A DNA stretch of 64,000 nucleotides from Serratia ficaria. Lineage in GTDB: Bacteria; Pseudomonadota; Gammaproteobacteria; Enterobacterales; Enterobacteriaceae. Below are positions 27,937-38,655 of the stretch, one piece after another. The notes beneath the pieces were generated by a model. The model had not been told where the DNA came from. It saw nothing but the letters and a program-made list of their open reading frames with translations, and made no database searches. Every line of letters starts with the position of its first letter. Position 1 is the first letter of the stretch. The position numbers were made by a program, and so were the translations under genes. The stretch lies in NCBI RefSeq assembly GCF_900187015.1, contig NZ_LT906479.1:2294001-2358000 (forward strand), given 5' to 3'.

Positions 27937-30324
27937 ATGAAATTCAGTGAACTCTGGTTGCGCGAGTGGGTAAACCCGGCCATCGGCAGCGAAGCATTAT
28001 CCGATCAAATCACCATGGCCGGCCTGGAAGTGGACGGCGTGGAGCCGGTCGCCGGCGCCTTTAACGGCGTGGTGGTGGGCGAAGTGGTCGAGTGCGGCCA
28101 GCACCCGAACGCCGACAAACTGCGCGTGACCAAGGTCAACGTCGGCGGCGACCGCCTGCTGGACATCGTCTGCGGCGCGCCTAACTGCCGCGCCGGCCTG
28201 AAAGTGGCGGTGGCGACCGTGGGCGCGGTACTGCCGGGCGACTTTAAAATCAAGGCGGCCAAGCTGCGCGGCGAGCCTTCCGAAGGCATGCTGTGCTCGT
28301 TCTCCGAGCTGGGTATTTCCGACGATCACGACGGCATTATCGAGCTGCCGCAGGATGCGCCTATCGGTAGCGATATTCGCGACTATCTGCAGCTGAACGA
28401 CAACACCATCGAAATCAGCGTAACGCCGAACCGCGCAGACTGCCTGGGCATTATCGGCGTCGCGCGCGACGTGGGCGTACTGAACCAGGTGGCGCTGACC
28501 GCGCCGGACATGAGCCCGGTTGCTGCCACCACCGACGCCACGCTGCCGATCCGCGTCGACGCGCCGCAGGCGTGCCCGCGTTACCTCGGCCGCGTGGTGA
28601 AAGGCATTAACGTCAAAGCCGCCAGCCCGCTGTGGATGCGCGAAAAACTGCGTCGCTGCGGCATTCGCTCCATCGATGCGGTGGTTGACGTCACCAACTA
28701 CGTGCTGCTGGAACTTGGCCAGCCGATGCACGCCTTTGACCTGAACCGCATCGAAGGCGGCATCGTGGTGCGCATGGCGGAAGAAGGGGAAACCCTGACG
28801 CTGCTGGACGGCAACGAAGCCAAGCTGAGCGCCGATACCCTAGTGATCGCCGATCATCGAAAAGCGTTGGCGATGGGCGGCATCTTCGGTGGCGAGCACT
28901 CCGGGGTGAACGACGAGACGCAGGACGTATTGCTGGAATGCGCCTTCTTCAGCCCGCTGTCGATCACCGGCCGCGCGCGCCGCCAGGGTCTGCACACCGA
29001 CGCCTCTCACCGCTACGAGCGCGGCGTGGATCCGGCGCTGCAGTACCAGGCGATGGAACGCGCGACGCGCCTGCTGATCGACATCTGCGGCGGCCAGGCC
29101 GGCCCGGTGATCGACGTGACTCATGAAAATGAGCTGCCGAAGCGCGCCACCATCCAGCTGCGCCGCGAGAAGCTGGATCGCCTGATTGGCCACGTGGTGC
29201 CGAGCGAGCAGGTCAGCGACATTTTGCGCCGCCTGGGTTGCCAGGTCACCGTACAGGGCGACAACTGGCTGGCGGTCGCGCCGAGCTGGCGTTTCGATAT
29301 GGAAATCGAAGAAGACCTGGTGGAAGAGGTGGCGCGCGTTTACGGCTACAACAATATTCCCGACGTGCCGGTACGCGCCGATCTGGTGATGACCAAGCAC
29401 CGCGAGGCCGACCTGACGCTGAAGCGCGTGAAAACCCTGCTGGTCGATCACGGCTTCCAGGAAGCCATCACCTACAGCTTTGTCGATCCTAAAGTGCAGG
29501 CGTTGCTGCACCCGGGCGAAGAAGCGCTGATTTTGCCAAGCCCTATTTCGGTGGAAATGTCGGCCATGCGCCTGTCGCTGTGGACCGGTCTGCTGTCTGC
29601 GGTGGTGTATAACCAGAACCGCCAGCAAACCCGCCTGCGCCTGTTCGAAAGCGGCCTGCGCTTTGTGCCTGATACTGCGGCGAATCTGGGGATCCGTCAG
29701 GATGTCATGCTGGCGGGCGTCATCGCCGGCCATACGCATGATGAACACTGGGATCTGGCGCGCAAGCCGGTCGACTTCTATGATTTAAAAGGGGATCTGG
29801 AATCCGTTCTCGAACTGACCGGTAAATTATCCGAAATTCAGTTCCGGGCGGAAGCCAATCCGGCATTGCACCCGGGGCAAAGTGCGGCGATTTATTTGCA
29901 CGGCGAACGCGTAGGTTTCATCGGTGTGGTTCATCCGGAACTTGAGCGTAAACTGGATCTTAACGGCCGCACCCTGGTGTTCGAACTGGAGTGGAACAAG
30001 GTCGCAAGCCGCGCCGTGCCTCAGGCGCGGGAGATTTCTCGCTTCCCGGCAAACCGCCGCGATATCGCTGTGGTAGTGGCTGAAAACGTCGCCGCAGCAG
30101 ATATTTTGGCAGAGTGTAAGAAAGTTGGCGCAAATCAGGTAGTTGGCGTAAACTTGTTTGATGTGTACCGTGGCAAGGGCGTGGCAGAGGGTTATAAGAG
30201 CCTGGCTATCAGTCTGGTATTGCAGGATACCGCTCGTACACTGGAAGAAGAGGAGATAGCCGCTACCGTTGCAAAATGCGTAGAGGCTTTAAAACAGCGA
30301 TTCCAAGCATCCTTGAGGGATTGA
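27937..30324 (+). CDS. pheT: Phenylalanyl-tRNA synthetase beta subunit
   Basis: 795-residue subunit with tRNA-binding and editing roles. The N-terminal EMAP/tRNA-binding domain (about 40-150) contains [14 protein letters not shown] and [14 protein letters not shown]3/B4 editing domains follow ([25 protein letters not shown] near 225), then the B5 fold, the inactive class II-like core, and a C-terminal anticodon-binding ferredoxin-like domain ([14 protein letters not shown] near 700). Its stop lies 4 bp before ihfA, so the genes are cotranscribed as in E. coli. Confidence 0.98.
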   Translation: MKFSELWLREWVNPAIGSEALSDQITMAGLEVDGVEPVAGAFNGVVVGEVVECGQHPNADKLRVTKVNVGGDRLLDIVCGAPNCRAGLKVAVATVGAVLPGDFKIKAAKLRGEPSEGMLCSFSELGISDDHDGIIELPQDAPIGSDIRDYLQLNDNTIEISVTPNRADCLGIIGVARDVGVLNQVALTAPDMSPVAATTDATLPIRVDAPQACPRYLGRVVKGINVKAASPLWMREKLRRCGIRSIDAVVDVTNYVLLELGQPMHAFDLNRIEGGIVVRMAEEGETLTLLDGNEAKLSADTLVIADHRKALAMGGIFGGEHSGVNDETQDVLLECAFFSPLSITGRARRQGLHTDASHRYERGVDPALQYQAMERATRLLIDICGGQAGPVIDVTHENELPKRATIQLRREKLDRLIGHVVPSEQVSDILRRLGCQVTVQGDNWLAVAPSWRFDMEIEEDLVEEVARVYGYNNIPDVPVRADLVMTKHREADLTLKRVKTLLVDHGFQEAITYSFVDPKVQALLHPGEEALILPSPISVEMSAMRLSLWTGLLSAVVYNQNRQQTRLRLFESGLRFVPDTAANLGIRQDVMLAGVIAGHTHDEHWDLARKPVDFYDLKGDLESVLELTGKLSEIQFRAEANPALHPGQSAAIYLHGERVGFIGVVHPELERKLDLNGRTLVFELEWNKVASRAVPQAREISRFPANRRDIAVVVAENVAAADILAECKKVGANQVVGVNLFDVYRGKGVAEGYKSLAISLVLQDTARTLEEEEIAATVAKCVEALKQRFQASLRD

Positions 30325-30328
30325 ACCT

Positions 30329-30625
30329 ATGGCGCTTACTAAAGCTGAAATGTCAGAACACCTGTTTGAAAAGCTTGGGCTTAGCAAACGGGATGCCAAA
30401 GACCTGGTGGAACTGTTTTTCGAAGAGGTCCGTCGGGCTCTTGAGAACGGCGAACAGGTAAAACTGTCAGGTTTTGGCAACTTTGATCTGCGTGACAAGA
30501 ACCAACGTCCGGGGCGTAACCCGAAGACCGGCGAAGACATTCCGATTACGGCGCGCCGCGTGGTCACCTTCCGTCCAGGTCAAAAGCTGAAAAGTCGGGT
30601 GGAGAACGCCAGTCCGAAAGAGTAA
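30329..30625 (+). CDS. ihfA: Integration host factor subunit alpha
   Basis: 98-residue DNA-bending protein that forms a heterodimer with Ihf[21 protein letters not shown] at the start and the beta-arm sequence [18 protein letters not shown] with the intercalating Pro near residue 65 match E. coli almost exactly. It follows pheT by 4 bp, and a terminator lies 14 bp past its stop. Confidence 0.97.
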   Translation: MALTKAEMSEHLFEKLGLSKRDAKDLVELFFEEVRRALENGEQVKLSGFGNFDLRDKNQRPGRNPKTGEDIPITARRVVTFRPGQKLKSRVENASPKE

Positions 30626-30639
30626 GCAACGTGAAACCC

Positions 30640-30665
30640 AAAAAGGCCGCTTTTGCGGCCTTTTT
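30640..30665 (+). terminator. Intrinsic terminator of pheST-ihfA
   Basis: AAAAAGGCCGC-TTTT-GCGGCCTTTTT, a stem of 11 bp with flanking A and T tracts. Confidence 0.92.
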
Positions 30666-30815
30666 CTTTGGTGGCTAAAAATTCAGTTTATTCCTAATTA
30701 GCCGCTGCGGGATTAAATGCGGAAGCCGATCTCGCGTTAAGGAAATAAAACGAATGATGATTACGGAATGTTCTTATATTAAATGGTTTTTCAATTGAGG
30801 TGATTATTTTCCGCT

Positions 30816-30940
30816 TCAGCCATGATGGTAATAATGCCCCGGTCCGCAGCCGCGGTGCCCACCGCCCCCGTGAGGGCCAAAGCAGCAGGCGCTGAGCTCG
30901 GCACCACCAGGGTCAGCAACGGCCCAATGCGTTTAATCAT
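30816..30940 (-). pseudogene. Gly/His/Cys-rich mini-lipoprotein gene with a probable frameshift
   Basis: From ATG 30940, with AAAGAGGC 8 bp upstream, the frame reads MIKRIGPLLTLVV, a lipoprotein-like signal start. It then drifts into unlikely sequence and ends at 30791. If the frame is shifted once near 30900, it continues ELSACCFGPHGGGGHRGCG and then a Tyr/His tail ending PGHYYHHG, with TGA at 30818-30816. The joined product has a perfect lipobox, LSA-C, which neither single frame gives. I read this as a 40-odd residue lipoprotein gene broken by a one-base change, or a sequencing error. The function is unknown; the His/Cys content suggests metal binding. The remaining bases from 30666 to 31169 hold no other gene. 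Confidence 0.6.
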
Positions 30941-31169
30941 AATAATGCCTCTTTGGTGGCGTCAGCTTAATGATAAATAGCCGCGCGGTTGCGGTACGTC
31001 AGATATGGATTAAGCGTGGTAGCGCTCATAATAATTAACAGGCAAAAAAAGAGTGTATGGATTGCGTAAGGACGCCGAAAACGATCTGAAAATAGGCATC
31101 GGTGAGATAGGCGACAAATAATCGCGCTGATATAACCACTCCAGCGAGAAAATAAAGTGAGAGCGCAAA

Positions 31170-31613
31170 ATGAAAAAAATCCTGTTGCTGGTGTGTTTAC
31201 CGCTGCTGCTGCCGATGGCGGCACAGGCCGATGTCTCTATCGATATCAACGTACCGGGCGTTTCGCTGCATCTGGGCGACCAAGACCGGCGCGGCTATTA
31301 CTGGGACGGCTACGACTGGCGGCCGCCGCAGTGGTGGCACGCTCACCAGGGGCGCGGCCTCGGGGAGCGCAACGAGCGCGGCATGTATTGGGACGGCGGC
31401 CGCTGGCAGCACTCCGCACCGCGCGGTTATGAGCATCGGGCGCCGGATCGCGGCGGCAACCCGTTCCACGGCGATGGCGATCGTCGCGACAATGATCATC
31501 GCCGTGACGATCGCGGCAACGACAACGATCGCGGCAATGGCGGCCGGGGGAACGACAACGGCCATGGCAAAGGCCAGCCTTATCCGCAAAACAACGACGG
31601 CCCGCGCCGTTAA
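31170..31613 (+). CDS. DUF2502 (YpeC-like) secreted protein with low-complexity tail
   Basis: 147 residues. The signal peptide MKKILLLVCLPLLLPMAAQA is followed by DVSIDINVPGVSLHLGDQDR and GYYWDGYDWRPP, the DUF2502 core; a related YWDGGRWQ follows at about residue 75. From about residue 95 the sequence is nearly all Asp, Arg, Asn, Gly and His (RGNDNDRGNGG-like), probably unstructured and exposed in the periplasm. E. coli relatives have no known function and are shorter. It lies alone between ihfA and btuC, a place where E. coli has no gene. The 175 bp to btuC shows no further feature. Confidence 0.82.
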   Translation: MKKILLLVCLPLLLPMAAQADVSIDINVPGVSLHLGDQDRRGYYWDGYDWRPPQWWHAHQGRGLGERNERGMYWDGGRWQHSAPRGYEHRAPDRGGNPFHGDGDRRDNDHRRDDRGNDNDRGNGGRGNDNGHGKGQPYPQNNDGPRR

Positions 31614-31788
31614 TTGACCGCACGGCGGCGGGTTTTGCCATCACTTGGCGGTGACGGGCAGGGCCGGCCGCCGTTTTCCTGCGCTGTTGCGTACGCAATA
31701 CTTTCCCTTCCGGCGTTAACCCCCTAATATTCGACCCAGACGTTAATTATCCGGCCGCTGCCACGGCCTGCAGGGGATCGCCGCGCCT

Positions 31789-32796
31789 ATGCCTACCAGC
31801 CAGACCTTTACCTTATTGCTGCATCGTCAGCGCCATCGCGATAAACGCCATCTGTCGCTGTTGACGCTGGGCGTGGCCGTGGCCTTCGTTTTCAGCCTCA
31901 GCGCCGGCGACCATTGGATCTGGCCGTCGCAATGGTTCAGCGATCGGGCGCAGCTGTTTGTCTGGCAACTGCGTTTTCCGCGCGCGCTGGCGGTGATGCT
32001 GGTGGGGGCCAGCCTGGCGGTGGCCGGAGCGGTGATGCAGGCGCTGTTTGAGAACCCGTTGGCGGAGCCCGGCCTGTTGGGCGTGGCGAACGGCGCGGGG
32101 GTGGCGCTGGTGCTGACGGTGCTGTTGGGCAATGGCCTGTTGCCGGCGGCGCTGATGAGCCTGAGCGCGATCGCCGGGGCCTTGCTGATGACCTTTACGC
32201 TGCTCGGCTTTGCCCGCCGGCGGCGTTTGACCAATGCCCGCCTGCTGTTGGTCGGCGTGGCGCTGGGCATCGTGTGCAGCGCGGTGATGACCTGGGCGGT
32301 GTATTTCAGCTCCAGCCTGGATCTGCGCCAGCTGATGTACTGGATGATGGGCGGTTTTGGCGGCGTCGACTGGCGGCAGAAATGGCTGGTGCTGGCGCTG
32401 CTGCCGGTGCTGCTGTGGCTGTGTTGCCAGGGGCGCGCGCTGAATTTTATGGCGCTGGGCGAGACCCAGGCGCGTCAGCTCGGGCTTTCGCTGCACCTGT
32501 GGCGCAACCTGCTGGTGCTGGCGATCGGCTGGCTGGTCGGCGTCAGCGTGGCGCTGGCCGGGGTGATCGGCTTTGTCGGGCTGGTGATCCCGCATATGCT
32601 GCGCCTCAGCGGGCTGACCGACCAACGTTATCTGCTGCCGGGCTGCGCGTTGGCCGGCGCCGGGGTGCTGCTGGCGGCGGACGTGATCGCGCGCATTACG
32701 TTGCTGTCGGCCGAGTTGCCGATCGGCGTGGTGACCGCCACGCTGGGGGCGCCGCTATTTATCTGGTTACTGATCCGGGTAAAAAGCGTAAGGTAG
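31789..32796 (+). CDS. btuC: Vitamin B12 ABC transporter permease
   Basis: 335-residue FecCD-family permease that forms the inner-membrane channel for cobalamin with BtuD, fed by periplasmic BtuF. About ten hydrophobic helices are visible. Family blocks include [20 protein letters not shown] near residue 62, [20 protein letters not shown], and the coupling segment [19 protein letters not shown] near 255. The usual order btuC-btuE-btuD is kept, with gaps of 42 and 6 bp. Confidence 0.95.
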   Translation: MPTSQTFTLLLHRQRHRDKRHLSLLTLGVAVAFVFSLSAGDHWIWPSQWFSDRAQLFVWQLRFPRALAVMLVGASLAVAGAVMQALFENPLAEPGLLGVANGAGVALVLTVLLGNGLLPAALMSLSAIAGALLMTFTLLGFARRRRLTNARLLLVGVALGIVCSAVMTWAVYFSSSLDLRQLMYWMMGGFGGVDWRQKWLVLALLPVLLWLCCQGRALNFMALGETQARQLGLSLHLWRNLLVLAIGWLVGVSVALAGVIGFVGLVIPHMLRLSGLTDQRYLLPGCALAGAGVLLAADVIARITLLSAELPIGVVTATLGAPLFIWLLIRVKSVR

Positions 32797-32838
32797 TTTT
32801 TCGTTTCACCTGCCAATAAAACCATAGGATGAGATCTG

Positions 32839-33390
32839 ATGAGCCAGTCAATTTATAGCCTGCCGTTGCAAACCATCGAGAATCAAAACGCCACGCTGGA
32901 AGCCTACCGTGGCTCGGTGCTGCTGGTGGTCAACGTCGCCTCTGAATGCGGCCTGACCAAACAGTACGAGGGGCTGGAAGCGCTGTACGAAACCTACCGC
33001 TCGCAGGGATTTGAAGTGTTGGGTTTCCCTTCCAACGAGTTTCTGGGGCAAGAGCCAGGCAGCAATGAAGAGATCCTGGCGTTTTGCCGCGGCACCTTCG
33101 GCGTGCAGTTCCCGATGTTCGCCAAGATTGAGGTGAACGGCGAAAACCGCCACCCGCTGTATCAGGCGTTGGTTGCCGCGCAGCCGCATGCGCAGGCGCC
33201 GGAGGGCAGCGAGTTCCTGGCGCGCATGACCAGCAAAGGGCGCGCGCCGAAGCAAACCGGCGATATCCTGTGGAACTTCGAAAAATTCCTGATCGCCCGC
33301 GACGGCACGGTGATCCAGCGTTTCTCACCGGATACGACGCCGGAAGATCCGGCGCTGGTGGCGGCGGTAAAACAGGCGCTGGCCGGGTAA
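32839..33390 (+). CDS. btuE: Glutathione/thioredoxin peroxidase BtuE
   Basis: 183-residue thioredoxin-fold peroxidase that reduces hydroperoxides. The peroxidatic Cys is C37 in NVASECGLTKQY; the supporting Gln is in FPSNEFLGQEPG and the Trp-Asn pair in LWNFEKFLI. Despite its place between btuC and btuD it is not needed for B12 uptake in E. coli. The start ATG has ATAGGATGAGAT before it. A shorter paralog lies at 52900-53385. Confidence 0.95.
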   Translation: MSQSIYSLPLQTIENQNATLEAYRGSVLLVVNVASECGLTKQYEGLEALYETYRSQGFEVLGFPSNEFLGQEPGSNEEILAFCRGTFGVQFPMFAKIEVNGENRHPLYQALVAAQPHAQAPEGSEFLARMTSKGRAPKQTGDILWNFEKFLIARDGTVIQRFSPDTTPEDPALVAAVKQALAG

Positions 33391-33396
33391 TCTGAC

Positions 33397-34152
33397 ATGC
33401 TGCAGCTGGTTCAGGTTGGGGTAACGGGGCGTTTGGCGCCTTTTTCGGCGCAGGTGGGCGCCGGGGTGCAGGTGCATCTGATCGGCCCGAACGGCGCCGG
33501 CAAGAGCACGCTGTTGGCGCGCCTGGCGGGCATGCTGCCGGGGGTGGGCGAAATAACCTTGGCCGGGCAAGCGCTGCCCGGCTATCAGGGGAAGGATCTG
33601 GCGCTGCATCGGGCCTACCTGAGCCAACAGCAGCCGCCGGTGGCGCTGATGCCGGTGTTTCAGTATTTGGCGCTGCATCAGCCCGCAGGCGCGGCGGAGG
33701 CGGCGCTGGAGCACGCGATCCTTTATCTTTGCCGGCGCTTCAAGCTGCTGGACAAACTGCCGCGCATGCTGACCCAGCTGTCCGGCGGCGAATGGCAGCG
33801 GGTGCGGCTGGCTGCGGTGCTGCTGCAGGTGTGGCCGAGCGTTAATCCGCACAGCAAACTGCTGCTGCTGGACGAGCCGACCAACAGCCTGGACGTGGCG
33901 CAAAAGGTGGCGCTGGATCGCCTGCTGCGGGAGTTTTGCCAAAGCGGGCGCAGCGCGCTGGTGTGCGCCCACGATCTGAACCATACCCTGCAGCAGGCCG
34001 ATCGCGTGTGGCTGCTGCATGCCGGCCGGCTGGTGGCGGAAGGCCCCACCGGCGAAGTGATGGAGCCGACGCTGCTTTCACGGATTTATGACGTGGATTT
34101 CCACCTGCAGGCGGTAGGGGACCAGCGCTGGATCATGACCCGAACGGCATAA
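33397..34152 (+). CDS. btuD: Vitamin B12 ABC transporter ATPase
   Basis: 251-residue ATPase of the BtuCDF importer. Walker A is GPNGAGKST near residue 30, the signature LSGGEWQRVRLAAVL near 128, Walker B LLLLDEPTNSLD near 157, and the switch His in CAHDLNHTL near 190. It starts 6 bp after btuE. In E. coli nlpC follows immediately; here the arn operon lies between them. Confidence 0.95.
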   Translation: MLQLVQVGVTGRLAPFSAQVGAGVQVHLIGPNGAGKSTLLARLAGMLPGVGEITLAGQALPGYQGKDLALHRAYLSQQQPPVALMPVFQYLALHQPAGAAEAALEHAILYLCRRFKLLDKLPRMLTQLSGGEWQRVRLAAVLLQVWPSVNPHSKLLLLDEPTNSLDVAQKVALDRLLREFCQSGRSALVCAHDLNHTLQQADRVWLLHAGRLVAEGPTGEVMEPTLLSRIYDVDFHLQAVGDQRWIMTRTA

Positions 34153-34203
34153 GGCCGCGTCAGCGCAATGCAGCCTAAACGAAAATTAAACGTAGTTGAT
34201 ATA

Positions 34204-34238
34204 AATAGCCGGATAATGACCGGCTATTATTCCGTTTT
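34204..34238 (+). terminator. Terminator of btuCED
   Basis: AATAGCCGG and CCGGCTATT form a 9-bp stem with a 7-nt loop, followed by ATTCCGTTTTA. The rest of 34239-34551 is AT-rich and contains only the PmrA box and promoter region. Confidence 0.7.
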
Positions 34239-34414
34239 ATCCCTTTCCTCCCGCTTTTTCTTGAAAACCGTCGCTGGCGTGCTAGGCTTTTCTTACTGTA
34301 AACAAAATAAGAAAATAATTTTTAATATTTATAGTTATTTGATTTTGTTGATAATTTATAATTAATTATGCTGGCTCCCTCCTATCCGATTATCCAACGG
34401 ATAATAACTATCGT

Positions 34415-34431
34415 CTTAAGGTTTAGTTAAG
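34415..34431. promoter_or_regulatory. PmrA box of the arn operon
   Basis: CTTAAGGTTTAGTTAAG is two CTTAAG-like hexamers separated by 5 bp, matching the PmrA (BasR) operator known in front of arnB/pbgP in Salmonella. It is 120 bp before the arnB start. Confidence 0.82.
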
Positions 34432-34551
34432 CTTGCGGCCGTACATTGGCAGTTAATCCATCGGGAACGATTCTCTCTGGCGTTTAATATTCGTTAAATG
34501 AAAGAGTTCTACAGTGTCGTTAAAAGAAGTTCGATACGTTTGGGGTTAACT

Positions 34552-35706
34552 ATGGATCAATTTTTACCTTTCTCTCGCCCGGCGATCGGCGATGAAGAAA
34601 TCGCGGCGGTTGAAAAGGTGCTGCGCTCCGGCTGGATCACCACCGGGCCGCAGAATCAGCGGCTGGAAAGCGAATTTTGTTCTACCTTCGGCTGCAAGCA
34701 CGCCATCGCCGTCTGTTCCGCTACCGCCGGCATGCACATCACCCTGATGGCGCTGGGCATCGGGCCTGGCGATGAGGTCATCACCCCCTCGCAAACCTGG
34801 GTCTCCACCCTCAACATGATCGTGCTGCTCGGTGCCACGCCGGTAATGATCGACGTCGACCGTGAAACCTTGATGGTCAGCGCCGCCGAGGTGGAAGCTG
34901 CGATTACGCCAAAAACCAAAGCCATTGTTCCCGTGCACTATGCCGGCGCGCCGCTGCAGATGGATGCGCTGCGCGAGGTGGCCGCCCGGCACCAACTGCC
35001 GCTGATCGAGGACGCCGCCCATGCGGTGGGTGCCCGTTTCAACGGCGAATGGGTAGGGGCGCGCGGCACGGCGATTTTCTCTTTTCACGCGATCAAGAAC
35101 CTGACCTGCGCCGAAGGCGGCCTGATCGCCACCGACGACGACGCGTTGGCGGAGCGCGTGCGCTGTCTGAAGTTTCACGGCCTGGCGGTGGACGCTTTCG
35201 ATCGCCAGCAGCTGGGGCGCAGGCCGCAGGCTGAGGTGGTGGAGCCGGGCTACAAATACAACCTCTCAGATATTCATGCGGCGATAGCCGTGGTGCAGCT
35301 GGCGCGGTTGCCGCAGCTGAATGCCCGCCGGCAGGCGCTGGCGCAGCGTTATTTGAACGCGCTCGCAGGCTCGCCGTTCCAGCCGCTGGGGCTGCCGGAT
35401 TATCCGCACGATCACGCCTGGCACCTGTTTATGGTGCGCGTCGACGCAGAGCGCTGCGGCATCGACCGCGACCAGCTGATGGAGCGCCTGAAAGCGCTGG
35501 GCATCGGCACCGGTCTGCATTTCCGTGCCGCGCATACCCAGAAATTCTACCGCGAGCGTTATCCGCAACTGTCGCTGCCCAACACCGAATGGAACTCGGC
35601 GCGTCTGTGCACCTTGCCCTTATTCCCTGATATGACCGACGCCGATGTCGATCGCGTGGTCAATGCCTTGTCTTCTGTCGTGGAGTCGTTACGTGCCTCG
35701 CATTGA
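34552..35706 (+). CDS. arnB: UDP-4-amino-4-deoxy-L-arabinose aminotransferase
   Basis: 384-residue PLP enzyme that aminates UDP-4-keto-pentose to UDP-L-Ara4N with glutamate as donor. The Schiff-base Lys is K182 in [15 protein letters not shown]. It starts [16 protein letters not shown] at ATG 34552; the frame is open to 34498 but without homology. It is first of the arnBCADTEF operon, whose products attach L-Ara4N to lipid A and give polymyxin resistance. arnC begins inside its last codons. Confidence 0.96.
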   Translation: MDQFLPFSRPAIGDEEIAAVEKVLRSGWITTGPQNQRLESEFCSTFGCKHAIAVCSATAGMHITLMALGIGPGDEVITPSQTWVSTLNMIVLLGATPVMIDVDRETLMVSAAEVEAAITPKTKAIVPVHYAGAPLQMDALREVAARHQLPLIEDAAHAVGARFNGEWVGARGTAIFSFHAIKNLTCAEGGLIATDDDALAERVRCLKFHGLAVDAFDRQQLGRRPQAEVVEPGYKYNLSDIHAAIAVVQLARLPQLNARRQALAQRYLNALAGSPFQPLGLPDYPHDHAWHLFMVRVDAERCGIDRDQLMERLKALGIGTGLHFRAAHTQKFYRERYPQLSLPNTEWNSARLCTLPLFPDMTDADVDRVVNALSSVVESLRASH

Positions 35707-36673
35707 ACCGATAAAAAAAGTGTCGGTGGTGATCCCGGTCTACAACGAGCAGGAAAGTTTGCCTGCCTTGCTTGAACGCACCACCGCCGCTTGCAAACAG
35801 CTGGCTCAACCCTATGAAATCATCCTGGTCGACGACGGCAGCAGCGACGATTCCGCCGAGATGCTGACCGCCGCCGCGGAACGGCCGGGCAGCCACGTGA
35901 TCGCCGTGCTGTTGAACCGCAACTATGGGCAGCACTCGGCGATCATGGCCGGTTTCAACCAGGTGAGCGGCGATCTGGTCATCACGCTGGATGCCGACCT
36001 GCAAAACCCGCCGGAAGAGATCCCGCGGCTGGTCAGCGTGGCGGAGGAAGGCTATGACGTGGTCGGTACCGTACGCGCCAACCGCCAGGATTCCTGGTTC
36101 CGCAAAAGCGCTTCCCGGGTGATCAACATGATGATCCAGCGCGCCACCGGCAAGTCGATGGGGGACTACGGCTGCATGCTGCGCGCTTATCGCCGCCACA
36201 TCGTCGAGGCGATGCTGCACTGTCATGAACGCAGCACCTTTATTCCGATCCTGGCGAACACCTTCGCCAGACGTACCACAGAAATTGATGTGCGCCACGC
36301 CGAACGCGAGTTTGGCGATTCCAAATACAGCCTGATGAAACTGATCAACCTGATGTACGACCTGATTACCTGCCTGACCACCACGCCGCTGCGCTTGCTC
36401 AGCGTCGTCGGCAGCGTGGTGGCGCTTTCCGGGTTCGTACTGGCGCTGGTGCTGATTGCGCTGCGTCTGATCCTCGGGCCTGAATGGGCGGCGGGCGGGG
36501 TGTTCACCCTGTTCGCGGTGCTGTTCACCTTCATCGGCGCCCAGTTTGTCGGCCTGGGCCTGCTGGGGGAATACATCGGCCGTATCTACACCGACGTGCG
36601 CGCTCGTCCCCGTTATTTTGTTCAGAAAGTGGTCGGCGAACAGCAGACCCACAATACTCAGGAAGAAGAATGA
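35693..36673 (+). CDS. arnC: Undecaprenyl-phosphate 4-deoxy-4-formamido-L-arabinose transferase
   Basis: 326-residue GT2 glycosyltransferase that moves L-Ara4-formyl-N from UDP to undecaprenyl phosphate at the inner membrane. The nucleotide-sugar motifs are [12 protein letters not shown] near residue 11, DDGSSDDS, and [10 protein letters not shown] near 98. Two C-terminal membrane helices (about 236-258 and 268-292) anchor it. The GTG start at 35693 gives [13 protein letters not shown], colinear with E. coli ArnC, and overlaps the arnB end by 14 bp. Confidence 0.95.
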   Translation: MPRIEPIKKVSVVIPVYNEQESLPALLERTTAACKQLAQPYEIILVDDGSSDDSAEMLTAAAERPGSHVIAVLLNRNYGQHSAIMAGFNQVSGDLVITLDADLQNPPEEIPRLVSVAEEGYDVVGTVRANRQDSWFRKSASRVINMMIQRATGKSMGDYGCMLRAYRRHIVEAMLHCHERSTFIPILANTFARRTTEIDVRHAEREFGDSKYSLMKLINLMYDLITCLTTTPLRLLSVVGSVVALSGFVLALVLIALRLILGPEWAAGGVFTLFAVLFTFIGAQFVGLGLLGEYIGRIYTDVRARPRYFVQKVVGEQQTHNTQEEE

Positions 36674-38655
36674 TGAAAGCTATTGTATTTGCTTACCATG
36701 ATATTGGCTGCGCAGGTCTGAAAGCGCTGACTGAAGCGGGTTATGACGTGCAGGCGGTGTTCACGCATACCGACGATCCTGGTGAAAACAACTTCTTCTC
36801 CTCCGTGGCGCGGCTGGGCGCAGAGCTGGATCTGCCGGTCTACGCTCCCGAAGACGTGAATCACCCGCTGTGGGCCGAGCGCATTCGCCAACTGCAGCCG
36901 GACGTCATTTTCTCTTTCTACTACCGCAATATGCTGAGCGATGAAATTTTGTCGCTGGCGCCGCAGGGCGGATTCAACCTGCACGGCTCCCTGTTGCCGC
37001 ATTATCGCGGGCGCGCGCCGATAAACTGGGCGTTGGTCAACGGCGAAACCGAAACCGGCGCCACGCTGCATAAAATGGTCAGGCGCCCTGACGCCGGCGA
37101 TATTGTCGAGCAGCGCAAGGTGGCGATCGCCGAGGATGACACCGCGCTGACGCTGCACAAGAAAGTGCTGGAGGCCGCCCAGGGCCTGCTGAAAAACGCG
37201 TTGCCGAAGCTGAAAAACGGCACGGCGACCTTCACCGCGCAAAACGAAGCCGAGGCCAGCTATTTCGGCCGTCGCACTCCGGCCGACGGCGAGATCCTGT
37301 GGCATAAATCCGCCCGCGAGATCAACAATCTGGTGCGCGCGGTCACCGAACCTTATCCGGGCGCGTTCAGCTACCTTGGCCAGCGCAAGCTGATCGTCTG
37401 GCGTTCCCGCGCGCTGGATGTCCGGCACGACAAACTGCCGGGCACCGTGCTGAGCACCTCTCCGTTGGTCATCGCCTGCGGCGAAGGGGCGCTGGAAATC
37501 GTCTCCGGCCAGAACGAAAGCGGCCTGTACGTTCAGGGTAGCCGGTTGGCGCAGGAAATGGGCATCGTCACCGACGTGCGGCTGGCGGCCAAGCCGAACG
37601 CGGTGCTGCAGCGCCGCACCCGCGTGCTGATCCTGGGGGTTAACGGCTTTATCGGCAACCACCTGACCGAGCGCCTGCTGCGGGACGACCGTTACGATAT
37701 TTACGGTCTGGACATCGGTTCCGACGCCATCAGCCGCTTCCTCGATAACCCGCGCTTCCACTTTGTGGAAGGGGATATCAGCATCCACTCCGAGTGGATC
37801 GAGTATCACATCAAGAAGTGCGACGTGGTGCTGCCGCTGGTGGCGATCGCCACGCCGATCGAATACACCCGCAACCCGCTGCGGGTGTTCGAACTGGACT
37901 TCGAAGAGAACCTGAAAATCGTCCGCGACTGCGTGAAGTACAACAAGCGCATCATCTTCCCGTCCACCTCCGAAGTGTACGGCATGTGCGACGACAAAGA
38001 GTTCGACGAGGACCACTCGCGCCTGATCGTCGGGCCAATCAACAAGCAGCGTTGGATCTATTCGGTTTCCAAGCAGCTGCTGGATCGGGTGATCTGGGCC
38101 TACGGCGCCAAAGAGGGGCTGAAGTTCACGCTGTTCCGGCCGTTCAATTGGATGGGCCCGCGCCTGGACAACCTGGACGCCGCGCGCATCGGCTCCTCGC
38201 GCGCCATCACCCAGTTGATCCTCAATCTGGTGGAAGGCTCGCCGATCAAGCTGATGGACGGCGGGGCGCAAAAACGCTGCTTCACCGACATCAACGACGG
38301 CATTGAGGCGCTGTTCCGCATTATCGAAAACCGCGACGGCCTGTGCGACGGCCAGATAGTCAATATCGGCAACCCGACCAACGAAGCGAGCATCCGCGAA
38401 CTGGCCGAAATGCTGCTGGCCAGCTTCAACGACCACCCGCTGCGCGATCGCTTCCCGCCGTTCGCCGGCTTCAAGGATGTGGAAAGCAGCAGCTACTACG
38501 GCAAAGGCTATCAGGACGTTGAGCACCGCACGCCGAGCATCAAAAACGCCCGCCGCCTGCTGGGCTGGCAGCCGACGATCGAGATGAAGCAAACCGTCGC
38601 CGATACGCTGGATTATTTCCTGCGCACTACCGTTCAGGAAGGTAAGGGTGCATGA
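36673..38655 (+). CDS. arnA: Bifunctional UDP-glucuronate decarboxylase / UDP-Ara4N formyltransferase
   Basis: 660-residue fusion enzyme. Residues 1-304 are the formyltransferase, with [16 protein letters not shown] near 100 (Asn and His of the active site). Residues from about 314 are the NAD-dependent oxidative decarboxylase, with [15 protein letters not shown] as the dinucleotide motif and [10 protein letters not shown] carrying the active-site Ser, Lys and the Tyr just before. The length equals E. coli ArnA. ATG 36673 shares a base with the arnC stop; ATG 36670 is an alternative. Confidence 0.97.
   Translation: MKAIVFAYHDIGCAGLKALTEAGYDVQAVFTHTDDPGENNFFSSVARLGAELDLPVYAPEDVNHPLWAERIRQLQPDVIFSFYYRNMLSDEILSLAPQGGFNLHGSLLPHYRGRAPINWALVNGETETGATLHKMVRRPDAGDIVEQRKVAIAEDDTALTLHKKVLEAAQGLLKNALPKLKNGTATFTAQNEAEASYFGRRTPADGEILWHKSAREINNLVRAVTEPYPGAFSYLGQRKLIVWRSRALDVRHDKLPGTVLSTSPLVIACGEGALEIVSGQNESGLYVQGSRLAQEMGIVTDVRLAAKPNAVLQRRTRVLILGVNGFIGNHLTERLLRDDRYDIYGLDIGSDAISRFLDNPRFHFVEGDISIHSEWIEYHIKKCDVVLPLVAIATPIEYTRNPLRVFELDFEENLKIVRDCVKYNKRIIFPSTSEVYGMCDDKEFDEDHSRLIVGPINKQRWIYSVSKQLLDRVIWAYGAKEGLKFTLFRPFNWMGPRLDNLDAARIGSSRAITQLILNLVEGSPIKLMDGGAQKRCFTDINDGIEALFRIIENRDGLCDGQIVNIGNPTNEASIRELAEMLLASFNDHPLRDRFPPFAGFKDVESSSYYGKGYQDVEHRTPSIKNARRLLGWQPTIEMKQTVADTLDYFLRTTVQEGKGA

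Noticed and set aside
34498..34551. Extended N-terminus of ArnB
   Set aside because: The 18 extra residues do not match ArnB, and the length from ATG 34552 agrees with the family.
36658..38592. 644-codon open frame antisense to arnA
   Set aside because: Composition artefact opposite a gene recognised over its full length.
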